Shown here piece by piece: positions 24,701 to 36,689 of a stretch of DNA of 64,000 bases; the stretch's first letter is position 1, and each line of letters starts with the position of its first letter. The stretch is from Hemileia vastatrix. Taxonomy: Eukaryota; Basidiomycota; Pucciniomycetes; Pucciniales; Zaghouaniaceae. The position numbers were made by a program, and so were the translations under genes. Location: positions 5,381,001 through 5,445,000 of the forward strand of contig JASXTE010000015.1 of assembly GCA_030280995.1 (NCBI GenBank), written 5' to 3'. The notes below the pieces were generated by a model, which was given only the letters and a program-made list of their open reading frames with translations, made no database searches and was not told where the DNA came from.

Positions 24701-24780
24701 CACAGTCTTAATAAAGAGAGTGTCTGCTAATCAGGTGAAGAGATGTTACCCCAGAGGCACTAGAAGTGAAGAAGATTGAC
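21702..24780 (+). pseudogene. A1 RT-RNase H-integrase remnant
   Basis: Matches A2 from about 51.36 to 54.62 kb. Retained pieces include RT HAGIFIDDVD (about 22390-22420), RNase H tail LVHKPGKTFTIPDGLSRK (22915-23442), the integrase zinc module CEECQRRS (23791-23982), TVDGGPEFGAES with the second catalytic Asp (about 24080), and a GPYRVRS-type end near 24640. Numerous stops include TAA/TGA where A2 has Glu, Trp or Arg codons. Confidence 0.87.
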
Positions 24781-25971
24781 TCTACAATGAGGATACACTA
24801 TGGACCATTCTTTAAATTTTGGATTTTGGTGATGCTTTGCATCTTTTTTGTTAGAAAATAATTTTTGTTAGAAGGTACCCATGGGTGTGGCTTCTATATT
24901 TGATCCTGGAAAGTGTAGGGGTAACTGATGAGCTGGCTTTTCTGTAGAATAGTTTTCCCAGATTGTTTGTTTCCAACCCCTTCTCTAAATTTGGTTGAAC
25001 CCTAGTTTTGGTTTCTCTTCACAGGTTTTAGTCCTCTATGACTTTAAACTGGAAATTCTTTTCCTCTTCAAGTTGTGTGTTTTTGTTAAAAGGTACCCAG
25101 GGGGGGCCTTCTGGATTTTATTTTGCAAGTGTGAGGGTAACCGATGAGCTGGCTTCTCTGTAGAACAGTTACCCCATAATGTCTGTTTTAAGTATTTTGT
25201 TTTTCCTAGTTGAATCCTATTTCTGGTTTTTGTTATTTAGTTTTCAAGTCCATTATGACTTTAAAATGGCTTGGGACTAACTTCTTTGGTCTAATTGAAT
25301 TGGTGGTGGATCACTGGTGGTCTCCAATCATTTTTAATTATTGGAGGGAGCCCACCCAGTGATAATTTCCTTGGACTAGATTTTCTATGGAGCCACACTT
25401 TTTCTTTTTCTTTTCTTTCATTTTTGTGTCTATGGTTGTTTTAGATAGTAGTTTTATATTTTTTTATTTTTTCATTTTTTTTATTTAATTTTCTTATGGT
25501 AGTTATTAGGATATAAAGAGACAATAGTAATAAAATTATAATTTTATGGTGTCACCACATCAGGGTCACCTTTATTTGGGCAAGAATTGGTGTGGAAAGG
25601 CTCATCAATTGTCCAGGAAATAATATTTTTTTTCGTTATCTCATTTTTATTATTTTTTAATTTATTTTCTATTCATTTTATCTTTTCTTTATTGATATTA
25701 TTTTTCTTAATTTATTTTTATCTCAAATCTTTTAAGAAAAATAAAGAATAAAATTTTAAAGGTGTATCCACATAAACTTGGATGTGGGTAAAGTATCAGG
25801 GGATCAGCTCATCTATTTGCTGGGAGATACAATTTGTAATTATTATTTACTTATTATTGTATTTAATCTTACCATTATTCTTTTCATTTAATTTCTCAGC
25901 TCTCATATTTTGTTGGGCAATTTTTTTTTAATTATCTACAAGTCTTTTTAAGTATGTTAGTACTTTAAGTA

Positions 25972-26832
25972 AATAATAAAAATAAAAATAAAAATAAAAA
26001 TAAAAATAAAAATAAAAATAAAAATAAAAATAAAAATAAAAATAAAAATAAAAATAAAAATAAAAATAAAAATAAAAATAAAAATAAAAATAAAAATAAA
26101 AATAAAAATAAAAATAAAAATAAAAATAAAAATAAAAATAAAAATAAAAATAAAAATAAAAATAAAAATAAAAATAAAAATAAAAATAAAAATAAAAATA
26201 AAAATAAAAATAAAAATAAAAATAAAAATAAAAATAAAAATAAAAATAAAAATAAAAATAAAAATAAAAATAAAAATAAAAATAAAAATAAAAATAAAAA
26301 TAAAAATAAAAATAAAAATAAAAATAAAAATAAAAATAAAAATAAAAATAAAAATAAAAATAAAAATAAAAATAAAAATAACAATAAAAATAAAAATAAA
26401 AATAAAAATAAAAATAAAAATAAAAATAAAAGTAAAAATAAAAATAAAAATAAAAATAAAAATAAAAATGAAAATAAAAATAAAAATAAAAATAAAAATA
26501 AAAATAAAAATAAAAATAAAAATAAAAATAAAAATAAAAATAAAAATAAAAATAAAAATAAAAATAAAAATAAAAATAAAAATAAAAATAAAAATAAAAA
26601 TAAAAATAAAAATAAAAATAAAAATAAAAATAAAAATAAAAATAAAAATAAAAATAAAAATAAAAATAAAAATAAAAATAAAAATAAAAATAAAAATAAA
26701 AATAAAAATAAAAATAAAAATAAAAATAAAAATAAAAATAAAAATAAAAATAAAAATAAAAATAAAAATAAAAATAAAAATAAAAATAAAAATAAAAATA
26801 AAAATAAAAATAAAAATAAAAATAAAAATAAT
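25972..26832. repeat. Hexanucleotide microsatellite (AAAAAT)n, about 860 bp
   Basis: Roughly 143 uninterrupted-phase copies with only three substitutions seen (26382, 26432, 26470). A short (AT)n run follows at about 26860-26879. A2 has only a short A/T run at the matching place. Every frame across it is open and meaningless (FY, LF and IK repeats). Confidence 0.97.
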
Positions 26833-27057
26833 AGTGATAATAAAAAAATAAATAAAACAATATATATATATATATATATTTGCTTAAAATTATTGTTCTT
26901 TCATTTTAGTGAATTTATAATTTCTTTTTTTTATTTATGTCAGGAAGAAGATGCCTCTGGAGGTTAGTCTGGATTTTGTTGGTGTTTTTGTTTTTGTTAG
27001 GATTGGAGGAAAAATGTTTTACTTGTGGTGTTTGCAGCTGGAAAGAGTATATGAATT

Positions 27058-27297
27058 TTAATGGTCAGAAACTGGATGGGAAGGTAATTTGTGTGTAGAT
27101 GTAGAAGAGGCTGGGATGGAGTGTTGGATGGTGTGCTTAATTATTCTAGACACCTTCCAGTGGTCATACAGAAGTTTTTTTCTCAGGTTCTTCTCAAAAT
27201 TTTTCAATGGACTATGAAGAGCAAGAGCCTTAAGAATTTTTGAACACATCATACTTAGGTGTTGCTTCATGTTGGCGTAATCCAGTGTTAATGTCAT
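27058..27297 (-). pseudogene. A1 remnant of antisense gene 2, last exon
   Basis: The minus-strand frame aligns residue by residue with the A2 exon 55840-56276: LTLDY, KQHLSMMCSKILKA, FEKNLRKKLL, DHWKVSRIIKHTIQHSIPAS. Amino-acid similarity on this strand across two diverged copies argues for past coding. The upstream zinc-cluster exon is deleted in A1. Confidence 0.65.
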
Positions 27298-27431
27298 TTC
27301 TGACTTAAAACTGAGGATGAGTCCCCCATGAATTTAAACTGAGTAATTTATTTGTGGATGGCTACATTCAGAAAGTCTAGAAAGTTTTCAATTTTTTTAT
27401 TTCTAAGTCATGAATTGCAGGAAAGAATCAA

Positions 27432-28056
27432 TTACATAAGAGAATCAAGAGATGAAACAAAGTGCTCATCATTAGTCTTGAATTGGTGGATGAGGTGTTT
27501 TCATTTCTAAATTTCATGTGGATCTGTGGGAGGAGTTGATTAGAAGTAGTTTAGGATGAGATGTTTTTGTTTAAAAGATTGCTGTTTTAATTTGTCCTTT
27601 ATGATTGGTGATTGATTGGGTGGTGGTGTTTTAATGGTTCCCACATTGTCATCATCACTGTCTGGATGGGAATGAACTGGAAATTCATCAGAATAAATTT
27701 CAGTATGGAGAAGTATTGGTTTTATCATCAGAGGGAACAGGTATGGTAGAGATAGTGGTTTTAGTTGTGTTGCAACTCTTTTTAAAAGTTTTTAGCTTGT
27801 TGATTAATCTGGTTATCAAGATGGAAGGCCTAGATTTTTTGGTTTTGCTGGAAGATGGACAAGGCTGAGAGGAAGGTGAATCTGTTTCACAGGATAATGG
27901 AAAAGGTCTGTAACAGGATTTCTTTATGGAATAGCAGGCATCACAAGAAATTTTGAATGAATAAATTGGTGTTGTTATGGTGCAGATGAGGTTATGGTCA
28001 ATACTGAATTGACAGGGACGCATTTCAGAGATTGATTTTGAAAAATGTGTGAACAT
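27432..28056 (-). pseudogene. A1 remnant of antisense gene 1 (Zn2Cys6-like)
   Basis: Starts at ATG 28056, 49 bp inside the 3' LTR, as in A2. The cluster reads C-X2-S-X6-C-X12-C-X2-C-X6-C, one ligand having become Ser, with basic KK after the fourth Cys. The linker PSSSKTKKSRPSILI matches A2. The intron position is kept but its donor GT is now AT; the TTTCCAG acceptor remains near 27682. A TAA in exon 2 (27540) sits where A2 has Gln. Confidence 0.68.
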
Positions 28057-28104
28057 GGTGGTTTTGATGAAGGAGAATTCATAAATTCTCAATTAGAGGG
28101 AGTA

Positions 28105-29118
28105 TGTGGTCTTCCAACATTGGAATAGGCCTTTCTTGGGCTGTTTTTCACTGTTTTGGTATGTCTTAATTGACATTGGTTGAATAATTAGTTGTTTTTA
28201 TAGTTTTATTCAGTGAATATTGGGACTATGAGTATGTGGGTACTACCATTTGATAGCCCCTTTTTTCTCTATATATTATGTCTTGATAAAATTTATCATA
28301 TTATAAGTTTAAAGGAATCATTTTATTATTTTTCATTTCTAAAAGATAGCTGTTTAATTTTTTTTTTCTTGTTTTACAGGCTAACCTTAAGTCTTAGGGA
28401 TAAGTGCTTAGTACCATTATGTAGAGCTAATTTAGCAATATATTATATGTCACAATGTTGTCATAGCTTAATTTTGTGATTTAAGGGTTTGTGGTGGATT
28501 TTTCTAAGTATTTTGAGCTTTATTGGAGGTTTTTGGTTTTTTTCTTGATTCAGGGAGGTCTGGTTGCTTCTAGGTGGGCCTCCCACCTCAGTTATAGTAG
28601 GCTGGCAAGCATTTATACAGGGTTTTTATTCAATTTGACTGTCAAAAGCACCAAATTTGTTGCTGAGCATGAATTTTTTAGAGGGTGGTCTGTGTGTACA
28701 TACTTAATCAGACAGTTTGGGGGGACTTTAATTATCATATAACCATCTGGTAATCTTATCATTGTTTCTCACTCAGTTTTCACTGTTTTTTGGCCACAAT
28801 TGGCTGTGTTTGTCTCAAGGTTAGTTCTTCATTTCACTCAACTGTAGAAAATGGGTTTTTTGGGGTAGTTTTGCAACCTGCATCTAATATTATTGCTGTT
28901 TTCTGTGAAAAAATTGCACAGTGTTTTGTTTTTCAGGTGTGGATCTTTCTGAATTTCTGGTTTCTGGTTCTTTGGTTCTCAGTGGTCTTCTATTGGCTAC
29001 CGTCTTGACTTATTAAGCAGTCAAGAAGTGTGTTGGAAGGGGTTTAGTAACAGTTTCTAATTTGCTGTAGCAAAAAAATCTCACCTGGTATTTCTCAAAG
29101 GGACAGGGGTTTTTTGCT
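28105..29118 (+). repeat. A1 3' LTR, truncated
   Basis: Begins TGTGGTCTTCC and follows the A2 LTR (1094 bp) for about 1010 bp up to the GGGACAGGGG block, after which similarity stops. It is preceded by the purine-rich AGAGGGAGTA. The GC-rich patch of the A2 LTR is eroded to AT-richer sequence here. Confidence 0.88.
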
Positions 29119-29233
29119 CTAAGCTTGCAATTTTTTATGAGAAAATAGTAACTGAAGTTGCAAAGGCAAAAACTTCAGGCATGTGTCTCCAAAAATCATA
29201 CTTATTTTAGGATAGGGCCTCACTATTAATTTT

Positions 29234-29286
29234 CTTGCTGCATGCCAGACAGCTTGGCAAAAATTTACTGTCTGGCATACAGCAAG
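29234..29286. repeat. Inverted repeat, 19-nt arms
   Basis: Arms 29234-29252 and 29268-29286 pair with one mismatch around a 15-nt loop; the core is ATGCCAGACAG / CTGTCTGGCAT. A related weaker pair, TGCCAGACAG with CTGTCTGG, lies at 29421-29462. Confidence 0.85.
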
Positions 29287-31630
29287 CAATAAATTTCTGG
29301 GATTGATACTTGCCAGAAAAGGCCTGAAAGTTCCTGGAAATTCTTTTGCATGCCTTCCAGCCAACTTAAAGTTAATCAGTATGCTTGCTGTCAGGGTCTT
29401 GATGAGAGAATTTTTTAAGATGCCAGACAGACAGCAATCAAATGCAAGCTGTCTGGAAGGCAAAAATTAGAACTAAGAATATAAAAATACAAAAAATAAA
29501 AGGAAGTAGAAATAAAAAATGAAAGAGAAATACATCCTTAAAACTGAAAAATGAGAAACTGAAACAATATGAAAAAAAATTAAATAGAAAAAAAAACAGA
29601 TAAACAGTCATTGATGAGCCACCCAAAAAAACTTACTAATTAATTATTTACAGTTTCTGTAGGAAGTCATCAGAAGCAAGGCAAGGGGTTGAAGAGTTTT
29701 TTGGACAAAGTGTAGGTAGTATGTTTTTGATGAATAGTGATAATTTGGAGATATCAACCTAAGATTGAGTCAAAGAGACAAGTGGGGTAAGAAAATAAAA
29801 TGAAAAGACTTCAGAGATGGATAATATGCAAATTTCAACATAAAAAAACATTTGGCATGTAGATATGAATAATTTTCTGTCAAAAAAAATTCAGGAAAAA
29901 TACTTAAATCTTTAAATTCAAATAATATATTCAATATTTCTAAATTCAATTTAAATCACCTATACTTCAATTTCTAACTATAGTTATTTGAATGGTTTTG
30001 ATTTTTTAGAATATAATGTACACTAATAACTCAAAAATTGTTGAAAAATGACAAAAAAAATGAAAAAAATGACTTAGAGTAGAATTTATGATAACAATTT
30101 GTAAGTCCATGATTAAATTCAATTATTTATTTAAATTTTTTCTATAGCACACATATCTTCTTTGAATTTCATACAATCTCAACTAGAATGGGGTATGAAT
30201 TATTTGGAGAAGTTCGGTGTAAATACATGATGAGAGTGTAATTTTATCATAACAAGAAGCAAAAAAGAAGGCAAAACATAGCATAAAGAATAACTGCATG
30301 ATAGAAACAATATTTAAAAATTAACCAGATTAAAAAAACAAATAACCAAACTAATGGGGAGTTGGAAGAGTGAAAGATAAGACTTAGGGTGTTAAAGGGA
30401 TCTTTAAGCTTTTATGCTTCTTTCAGAAGTCACAGAATTGTGTTTGGTGACCAATACAGGAGAGAATGACACATTCTCAAGTATTTTTGGTCCATAAAGG
30501 GCTTATGAGGCAGTTTGGAGAAGGTGAAGCATTGAATTTATAAATTTACTTTTACAGGTGAATAGCATGATAGAAATTGAGTAAATTCCATAGAATAGGA
30601 TCTGGATAACCTTGTAAAATTTTTATTCATGTATTCTGGGTTGCGATTTCCCTTTAATTTCTTAAGTAAATTAGAATAAGGGAGGGTTAGGGGTGAGGAG
30701 ATAAAATCTTTTTCAAGTATTATAAACATATTTTCACTTTTTTCCTTATTTTTTAAATTTTTCTACAAATTATTTATCCTCTTAATTAATATTCATTCAC
30801 CAAAATTTATTCATCTTATTTAGAATTTTTCCTGCCTATCACTAATTGTTTTTGTATATTAGCTATTTTAAGCATCTCCTGCTGTATTTAATATTGAGGA
30901 AAATGATATAATACAAGGATATTTGAAAAGAACAGATATTATGACTAAGTAACTTTTTTATATTTTTAAAAAAAAAATTTTTTAGCATCATTGAGTTGTT
31001 TTCTTTTTTTTCGTAAAAAACAATTATATAACAATAATCTGAAAAGTTGAAAACCCCAACTTGAAAATTTTATTGAACTTTCTAAAATGAAAATTTGTTT
31101 CAATTTTTGAGAATGTTATTTAAACCTGTTCTCAACATATAATAATTTAATCATTGATGAGTTTTCTCTTGAGCTTCAAGATGTGTTCAAAGTAAATTCA
31201 ATACTTCTTCATGATTTTTTAATCACTTTCTCAATATGTGCTCAAAAAGATATGAATTAGGGTTCAAGGTTGTGGACTTGCTAGCAAGTCCACCCCCCAT
31301 ATTGCATGGTAAAAGTAGATATTTAAGAAGATGAAAAGAAGATAAAGATTAAGATAGAGGTTTAAGGCTTGAATAAGAAGTCACAGACATTTTTTCTCTA
31401 AAAAAAATTTTACTGTTCAAAAGAACCTCAAAAAATTATTTAAAAATTATAAAAAACTCACATAAGTTAAAATAAATAACCAAAAAATATTTGGCAAAAA
31501 AAATAAGAATAATTATTACTACAATTGAAATTTAGAGATATTTTTTTAAAATCGTGAAATAGAAGGAAAAAAAAGATAAAATGATCTTCTGAAACATATC
31601 TGTCCATTTTTTAAAGCTACCTGATTTCCT

Positions 31631-31671
31631 GGTTTTGAGGGTGTTGGAATCCATAAAACACCCTCAAAACC
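31631..31671. repeat. Perfect 15-bp inverted repeat
   Basis: GGTTTTGAGGGTGTT at 31631-31645 pairs exactly with 31657-31671 across an 11-nt loop. No T-run follows closely, so it is not a bacterial-type terminator. Confidence 0.9.
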
Positions 31672-32463
31672 ACTTCAAATTGCCATCCAAAACCCCTCCA
31701 AAACTTCTTAAAAACCCCCAAAAAAACCCCCACAAAACCCCTTCAAAATCTCCACTATAGTCCCACCCCAGCCATACCTCTCCTTCTTCATTAATGAATG
31801 ACGTGAGGGGGTGGGCCATGGTAAAGAGGAGAAGGGAGGGTAAGTGTGATTTTGGAGGTGAACTTAAAGCAGTTGTAGGGGAGGTTCAGGGGGAATTGGA
31901 AGTGGTTATAGGATGGGTATTTGGGAGGGATTTAAGGGGGTTTTAGAGGTGTTAAAGGGGTTTAAGGGGTTATAGGGTGGATTGAGTGTAACAAAGAGGG
32001 AGGAAAGGGGGGTTAGAGGCAGCCAAGGAGAGGAGAATGAGGCAGCCAAAGAGTGGCAAAAAGGGTATATGTTCATGCCAAGGAGATGGTTAGGAAAGCA
32101 AAATGATCAGACCAAGGAGGGATAAAGAGTAGTATGTTGAGAAAGATGGGAGAGTAAAAATAGGTAAACTTTACCTTCAAAAGGGAAAATAAAACTTTAT
32201 ATCAGAAAAATAAGATAAAGAAAAGAAAGAGTGAAAAAAAATAAAAATTAGCAAAAATAAAAATAAAATGGAAAAAGATGACTTACCTGAAAAGATGAGG
32301 TGAGGTAAAAATAGACTTGAAATTCTTTGAGGGATGTTTGAGGAGAGGAGGAAAAAGATATGAGGTATGAAAGAAAAAAAGAATGACTGATTAAATATGT
32401 GAAAGCTGAAAAGGTGTGGTCTCATGTTGAGGAGGTGAAAAAAAACAAATGAGAGAGGGAAAA

Positions 32464-33282
32464 TTTCAGCCAGGCTGCTAGACTTACCCAGTAAAATAAT
32501 TATTTATTTACTAGGATGAAGCCACACATTTTTATTTTTATTTCTTATATATTATTAATTGTAATATATTTACTTTAAATTTACTTGTAATAAATTAACT
32601 AGTTACAAAAAAAAAGTAAAGTTAGTAGATAATTAAAATTAAGATTAAATGTCCCTTATATTTTAATTTTCTAACACCATGCTCAATGACAGGTTAAGAA
32701 AAATAAAAATTAATATTAAAATAAAAATTATAATATTGAAATAAAATTTAATATTAAAATAAAAATAAATATATACAAGAAATTCAAATTACTTATTTAA
32801 AAATGAAACTTACAGCAATTCTTAAATAAATCAATTTATTTCTGACATATACAGTAAATACACATTTTAAACTCATTCTTTCTAGAACAATCTTATTATT
32901 TGAATATATTTTTCTGGAATATTCTTTTTTTTCTCTCATACTCCTGTATATAGGATTTTAACTCATGGCTTTGTCTCTCTTTGGCCTATATAAGTCCTCC
33001 CCTTTCTGGTGTTTTTGGTTATTCTTTTACTCACTTCTTATTTTATTTAAATCATTATAAAAATAAATATTTATTACTATTATCAATATTTTAGTAGATA
33101 CATCACATATTTCTAAACTATTGATTAAAATAATAATTATAAAAATTTCTTACCTCTTTTAAAATTGAGTAATTAAAACAAAAGATAAAATACGTACCTT
33201 TACCTTTGAAATCTTCAAGCTCCACCTACCTATGCTGTTGGACCTCCGTTAAAATTTTCTAGAACATTAGGACTCCTTGACA
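32464..33282 (+). repeat. Element D 5' LTR
   Basis: 819 bp, starts at a decayed TTTCAGCCAGGC (TGTCAGCC in siblings) and ends CCTTGACA. TATATAAG at 32987-32994 is a likely promoter. It aligns with 63285-64000 and, inverted, with both D' LTRs. Confidence 0.9.
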
Positions 33283-34155
33283 CTTGAGGCCCCTTCTGAA
33301 TCTTTGACAGTGACCAAGGGACCATAGATATTGAGGAACCAGTAGGTACAGGTGGACAACAAAAAGGACAAACATCACTTATTTTTTTTCTTCAATCAGG
33401 AATCAAACCGCACTTCAAACTTTAGGATCATATATTGGAAATAGTAACATATATTTGTGGTAATTATATTAGTTACTATCTATGGGTCACTCTGCACATT
33501 TCATGGTTTACATATATCTTTTTACTCATCACTCTCTAAGTTGCATTAATTTGCTCATTTTACAGGGGGAGGTTCCTGGTAAATAAAAAATTTTTTTCCT
33601 AGTTGACCAAGATAGAACTATATTTTTCTTAGTCCTAGAAGTAATATAAAAATTAAAATTAATAATATAATATTTTTTTTTAAATTTTTCAGTTGACCTC
33701 TGTCCTGATAATCAAAATATTATGTTTTTGTTTCTGTTGAAAAATTTTCCTGAAAGTAAAATAATAATATATAAAATTAGCTGAATTAATTATATAAAAT
33801 TACTTCAGTTGACATTAAGTCCTGGTAATTAAATTCTTCAAATGACTTACGGTCCTGATAATTATCAACAAATATATTACTAATTAATAAATTATTTTCT
33901 TATTTCAGTTGATTTATTTTAAATCCTGGTAATAAAATTATCTTAATTTAATTAATAAAAAATGTGATTATTATTTCAGTTGATTTTTTGACCTGATAAA
34001 AAATATATTTTCATTATATCAGTTGATTACAAAATCCTGATAATTGATTATATAATAGAAATATTTTTTTCTCTTTTAATTTTTTTTAAATTAAAGTAAA
34101 ATAATAACTAATAAAATTTTAATATTTTTTCTCTCATTTCAGGTTATTTAAAACT
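33283..34155 (+). other. D 5' leader with irregular repeats
   Basis: The sense strand begins CTTGAGGCCCC after the LTR. From about 33600 to 34060 a unit of the form CAGTTGA...GTCCTGGTAATTA recurs about seven times (near 33600, 33691, 33805, 33840, 33907, 33978, 34020). Near 33400-33440 lies the counterpart of the tRNA T-arm-like stretch in D'. No gene. Confidence 0.75.
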
Positions 34156-34646
34156 ATGACTGATCAAAGTGCTTCTGCTGTCCATGATGAGGAATTAGTT
34201 TTAATTTATTATGATGAAGCTTCTTCTGTAAGTTTCTCTTTGAATACAAAACTTGCTCAAATTAATCAATTACTGGACCAATCAGGATGTGGAAATGCAT
34301 GAAATAGAGATAAAAGTGGAGACACCTTTTCTGGATCAAAAGCCTTCAATCAACCCCGCAGAAGATTTTTTAAAAGGATTCAAGATAAAAAATATGCCCT
34401 TGCATCTGCAAGTCAGAAATCTATCCACTCACATCAAGGAGTTGAGGTCAGAGAATCTCAAACTGAGGTCAAAAGCAGAATATCTAGACGAAAAAGTATG
34501 AAAAATAGAGTCCTTTCTTCAAGAGAAGAGGAAACCTCATCCCCCAAAAGCCCTTCCACAATTGGCCCCCCAAAAACAAAAAAAGGTGGAAGTCTCAAAA
34601 TGGCAACAGGAATGGCTGAACACCCAGTGGGATTATCTACAGACCC

Positions 34647-34699
<53 letters not shown>

Positions 34700-36689
34700 G
34701 TATCTCAGGCAGGTCCTTCAAGAAACCATCTGTTCAACCCTCCACCTCCTCACCCCTATCAAGGAGGAAGAAGGTGAAAAAACAATCTCATTAAATTCTT
34801 GCCAAAGGCATGGTATTCCCCTGTATTGAATCTCAAGTACCTTTTCTTGTTACTGATTCAGTTCCTCCAGGTAATTCTGGAAGAGGAGATGAGACTTTGA
34901 GACCAGTAGAGACTGACTGTAGTAGACAGATTGCCCAATATTCTAATGTAACTAATCCTTTGGTATTGATTTTTACTTCAATGATAAATCCTGATATGGC
35001 TATTATTTATGAAACACTTGATGCTGAATTTTATGAGAATCTTGAAAATTATTCAGATTCCCTATTGAGAAATACTTCAGATGTAGCTAACATTAATGAT
35101 GAATATTTGAGGGATATTATTGCTAAACAAAATCATATAATGACAAACATGAAATTGACTTAGAAATTTAATATTTTTTTAACTGAAAAAGGGTATCAAG
35201 CATTGAGGAGTGAATTACAAAGAGTTTCTGATGATTTTTTAACTACAAAGTAACTCACAAAATGAAATTTGCTTTGTGAAAAAATATCAAGAATGATTTG
35301 TGTAAATTAAAAAATTCCATATCTGTCTGTTTCCAGGAGCTATAGAGACATAAGGTAAACTTTTAAAGATCAGGTGATCATTATTCATCTTTACAAAATA
35401 AGAACCAGTTCTCTTTCTCAACCATCAATGAGAGTTTATCTAGTATTCCAAGAGTGAAAATAAGATTGACAACCATTGAAGAGAAATTGAATTCATTTTT
35501 ACATGATCAAAAGTTTTCTGACATCTTTTGAAAGAACCTGTGGTGCAGGATACCCCAATTGTACCTGTTCCTAGTTGATCTAAAGTAAAATTAGTGCCAG
35601 AAATCCCTGAAGATATCACTGAGTTTCCATCAAAACTTGGAGATGTACCTGGATCATCTTCAGAAGGAATAAACAATGAGATTACTTCCCAATAGGAGAA
35701 TTTACTGTTCCTTCTCACTCAGAAACAAACTTATAATAAGGAAACTACTTCAAATCAAAAAAATTGGGCAAAACTTGACCAGTATCCAAAATTTGATGGT
35801 GATTCTTCCTCTGACTTGCAGAAGTTCATTTGCAGGATTGATAATCTCAAAAATTCTTACAGACTCCCAGATGAGAAAATTGTGTCAAAAGTAATTTCTT
35901 TATCTACCAATGTTGCCCTAATGTGGTATGAATCTATTCTCTTGTATAAAAATGACTACTCATGGGAAGATTGGAAGAAATTAATTAAAGCACAATTTGG
36001 TGGTTCCAAGTTTAGGTAAGCTCAACAAAGGCAGTATGAAGAAACCAGAGATGGCTCTTCTTCTTTAAAACCTATTGAGTTCCTGAAAAAACTTGTAAAA
36101 GTCTTGAGGCTAATGGACCCAGATATGGAGTTTGAATTATCGAAGGATAGGATCCTCTATAAATTACCTATGTATCTGAGAGACTTAATAGTTTCTAGGA
36201 ATGAGTTCTCAAGAGAACCTTCTTCTTTCATTAATACTTATAATGAGATCCTTCTAAAAAAATAAGTATTATTCTAGAAGATTCAATACTAGAACTTCAT
36301 TGGAGAAAACCTCTAATTACCAACAGAAATCTCTGGAAAAGTTTGGTTAACCTTCTGCCCCTGTTGCACCTAAAAATTATGCAACAAACACTTGCTTCAA
36401 ATACGTAAATCCTTTGCAGAAAGGCCATATTTGTGACAAGATAATAAATCTTTTTGAACAGAGAGAGGAACATGTTGATAACACAATATCACTGGATAAT
36501 ACTTCAAGTGATTGTGCAAGCAATATTTCATATAAATCTCAACAGGGCATTTTGATGATGGAAGAGGATATTTATTATTCAAATAATACTAATATTTAGA
36601 ATAATGATTTATCTACAGTAGAAGATTCTGAGATCATAATAAATATTGAGGACAGCTCAATTATTATTGCCCCTCTCAAGGCAACAGTA
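34156..36689 (+). pseudogene. D gag, with exon 1, intron and coiled-coil exon 2
   Basis: Exon 1 is 34156-34227 (24 codons). The 58-nt intron 34228-34285 has GTAAGT, TTACTGGAC and ATCAG, phase 0. Exon 2 from 34286 encodes DVEMHEIEI and the conserved KGFKIKNMPL...THIKELR block, then a poly-Gln run. Later segments (34810-35163, 35816-36019, 36414-36599) correspond to the coiled-coil middle, the capsid core (LPDEKIVSKVIS, AQFGGSKFR) and a decayed Cys motif. Many stops. Confidence 0.8.
34646..34699. repeat. (CAA)18 trinucleotide repeat
   Basis: 54 bp of perfect CAA encoding poly-Gln in the spliced gag frame. D' and C have Gln-rich but non-repeat sequence here, so the expansion is specific to D. 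Confidence 0.97.

Larger units (their letters stand above)
24781..28104 (+). other. A1 long 3' region between integrase and 3' LTR
   Basis: No sense-strand gene. It carries decayed versions of the A2 3' structures: hairpin units near 24910 and 25140, the GTCC...TTTAAACTG motif near 25030 and 25250, and duplicated hairpins near 25590 and 25800. It also holds a hexanucleotide expansion and antisense exons. A segment equivalent to A2 about 56.3-57.9 kb is missing. Confidence 0.75.
1..29118 (+). mobile_element. Element A1: old Ty3-like retrotransposon copy, 5' end outside window
   Basis: Three blocks, 1-2890, 11265-11491 and 21702-29118, are colinear with element A2 at 48.3-59 kb and read on the plus strand. 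Joining them in order follows A2 with no gap at the first junction and near none at the second, so two later elements (B and C) landed in this copy. Coding regions are full of stops and frameshifts, and the 3' LTR is cut short at about 29118. Compared with A2 it lacks the segment equivalent to about 56.3-57.9 kb and has gained a long hexanucleotide tract. The 5' LTR and the start of gag lie outside the window. Confidence 0.88.
29119..32463. other. Unassigned AT-rich interval
   Basis: No long reading frame and no match to any element in the window. It has two strong inverted repeats (29234-29286, 31631-31671) and a C-rich stretch (about 31660-31770) switching to G-rich (about 31800-32140). It could be host intergenic DNA or a decayed non-LTR or DNA element. 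Confidence 0.55.

Noticed and set aside
25928..26860. Long open frames of alternating Phe-Tyr, Leu-Phe and Ile-Lys
   Set aside because: All arise from the AAAAAT repeat, which has no stop in most frames; no gene.
28213..29008. Hydrophobic open frames in A-family LTRs resembling membrane proteins
   Set aside because: T-rich LTR sequence; the same frames recur in the A2 LTRs without conserved protein.
29240..29460. CRISPR-like repeats
   Set aside because: Repeats are inverted and few, and the genome is eukaryotic.
31900..31980. Telomere-like repeats
   Set aside because: GGGG runs are irregular and no TTAGGG array is present.
32177..32425. A minus-strand Phe/Ser-rich open frame
   Set aside because: Low-complexity composition in the unassigned interval, no homologous copy and no start context.
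34498..34794. Poly-Thr and poly-Gln frames over the CAA repeat as separate genes
   Set aside because: They are frames of one expanded repeat in gag; only the Gln frame fits the spliced gag.
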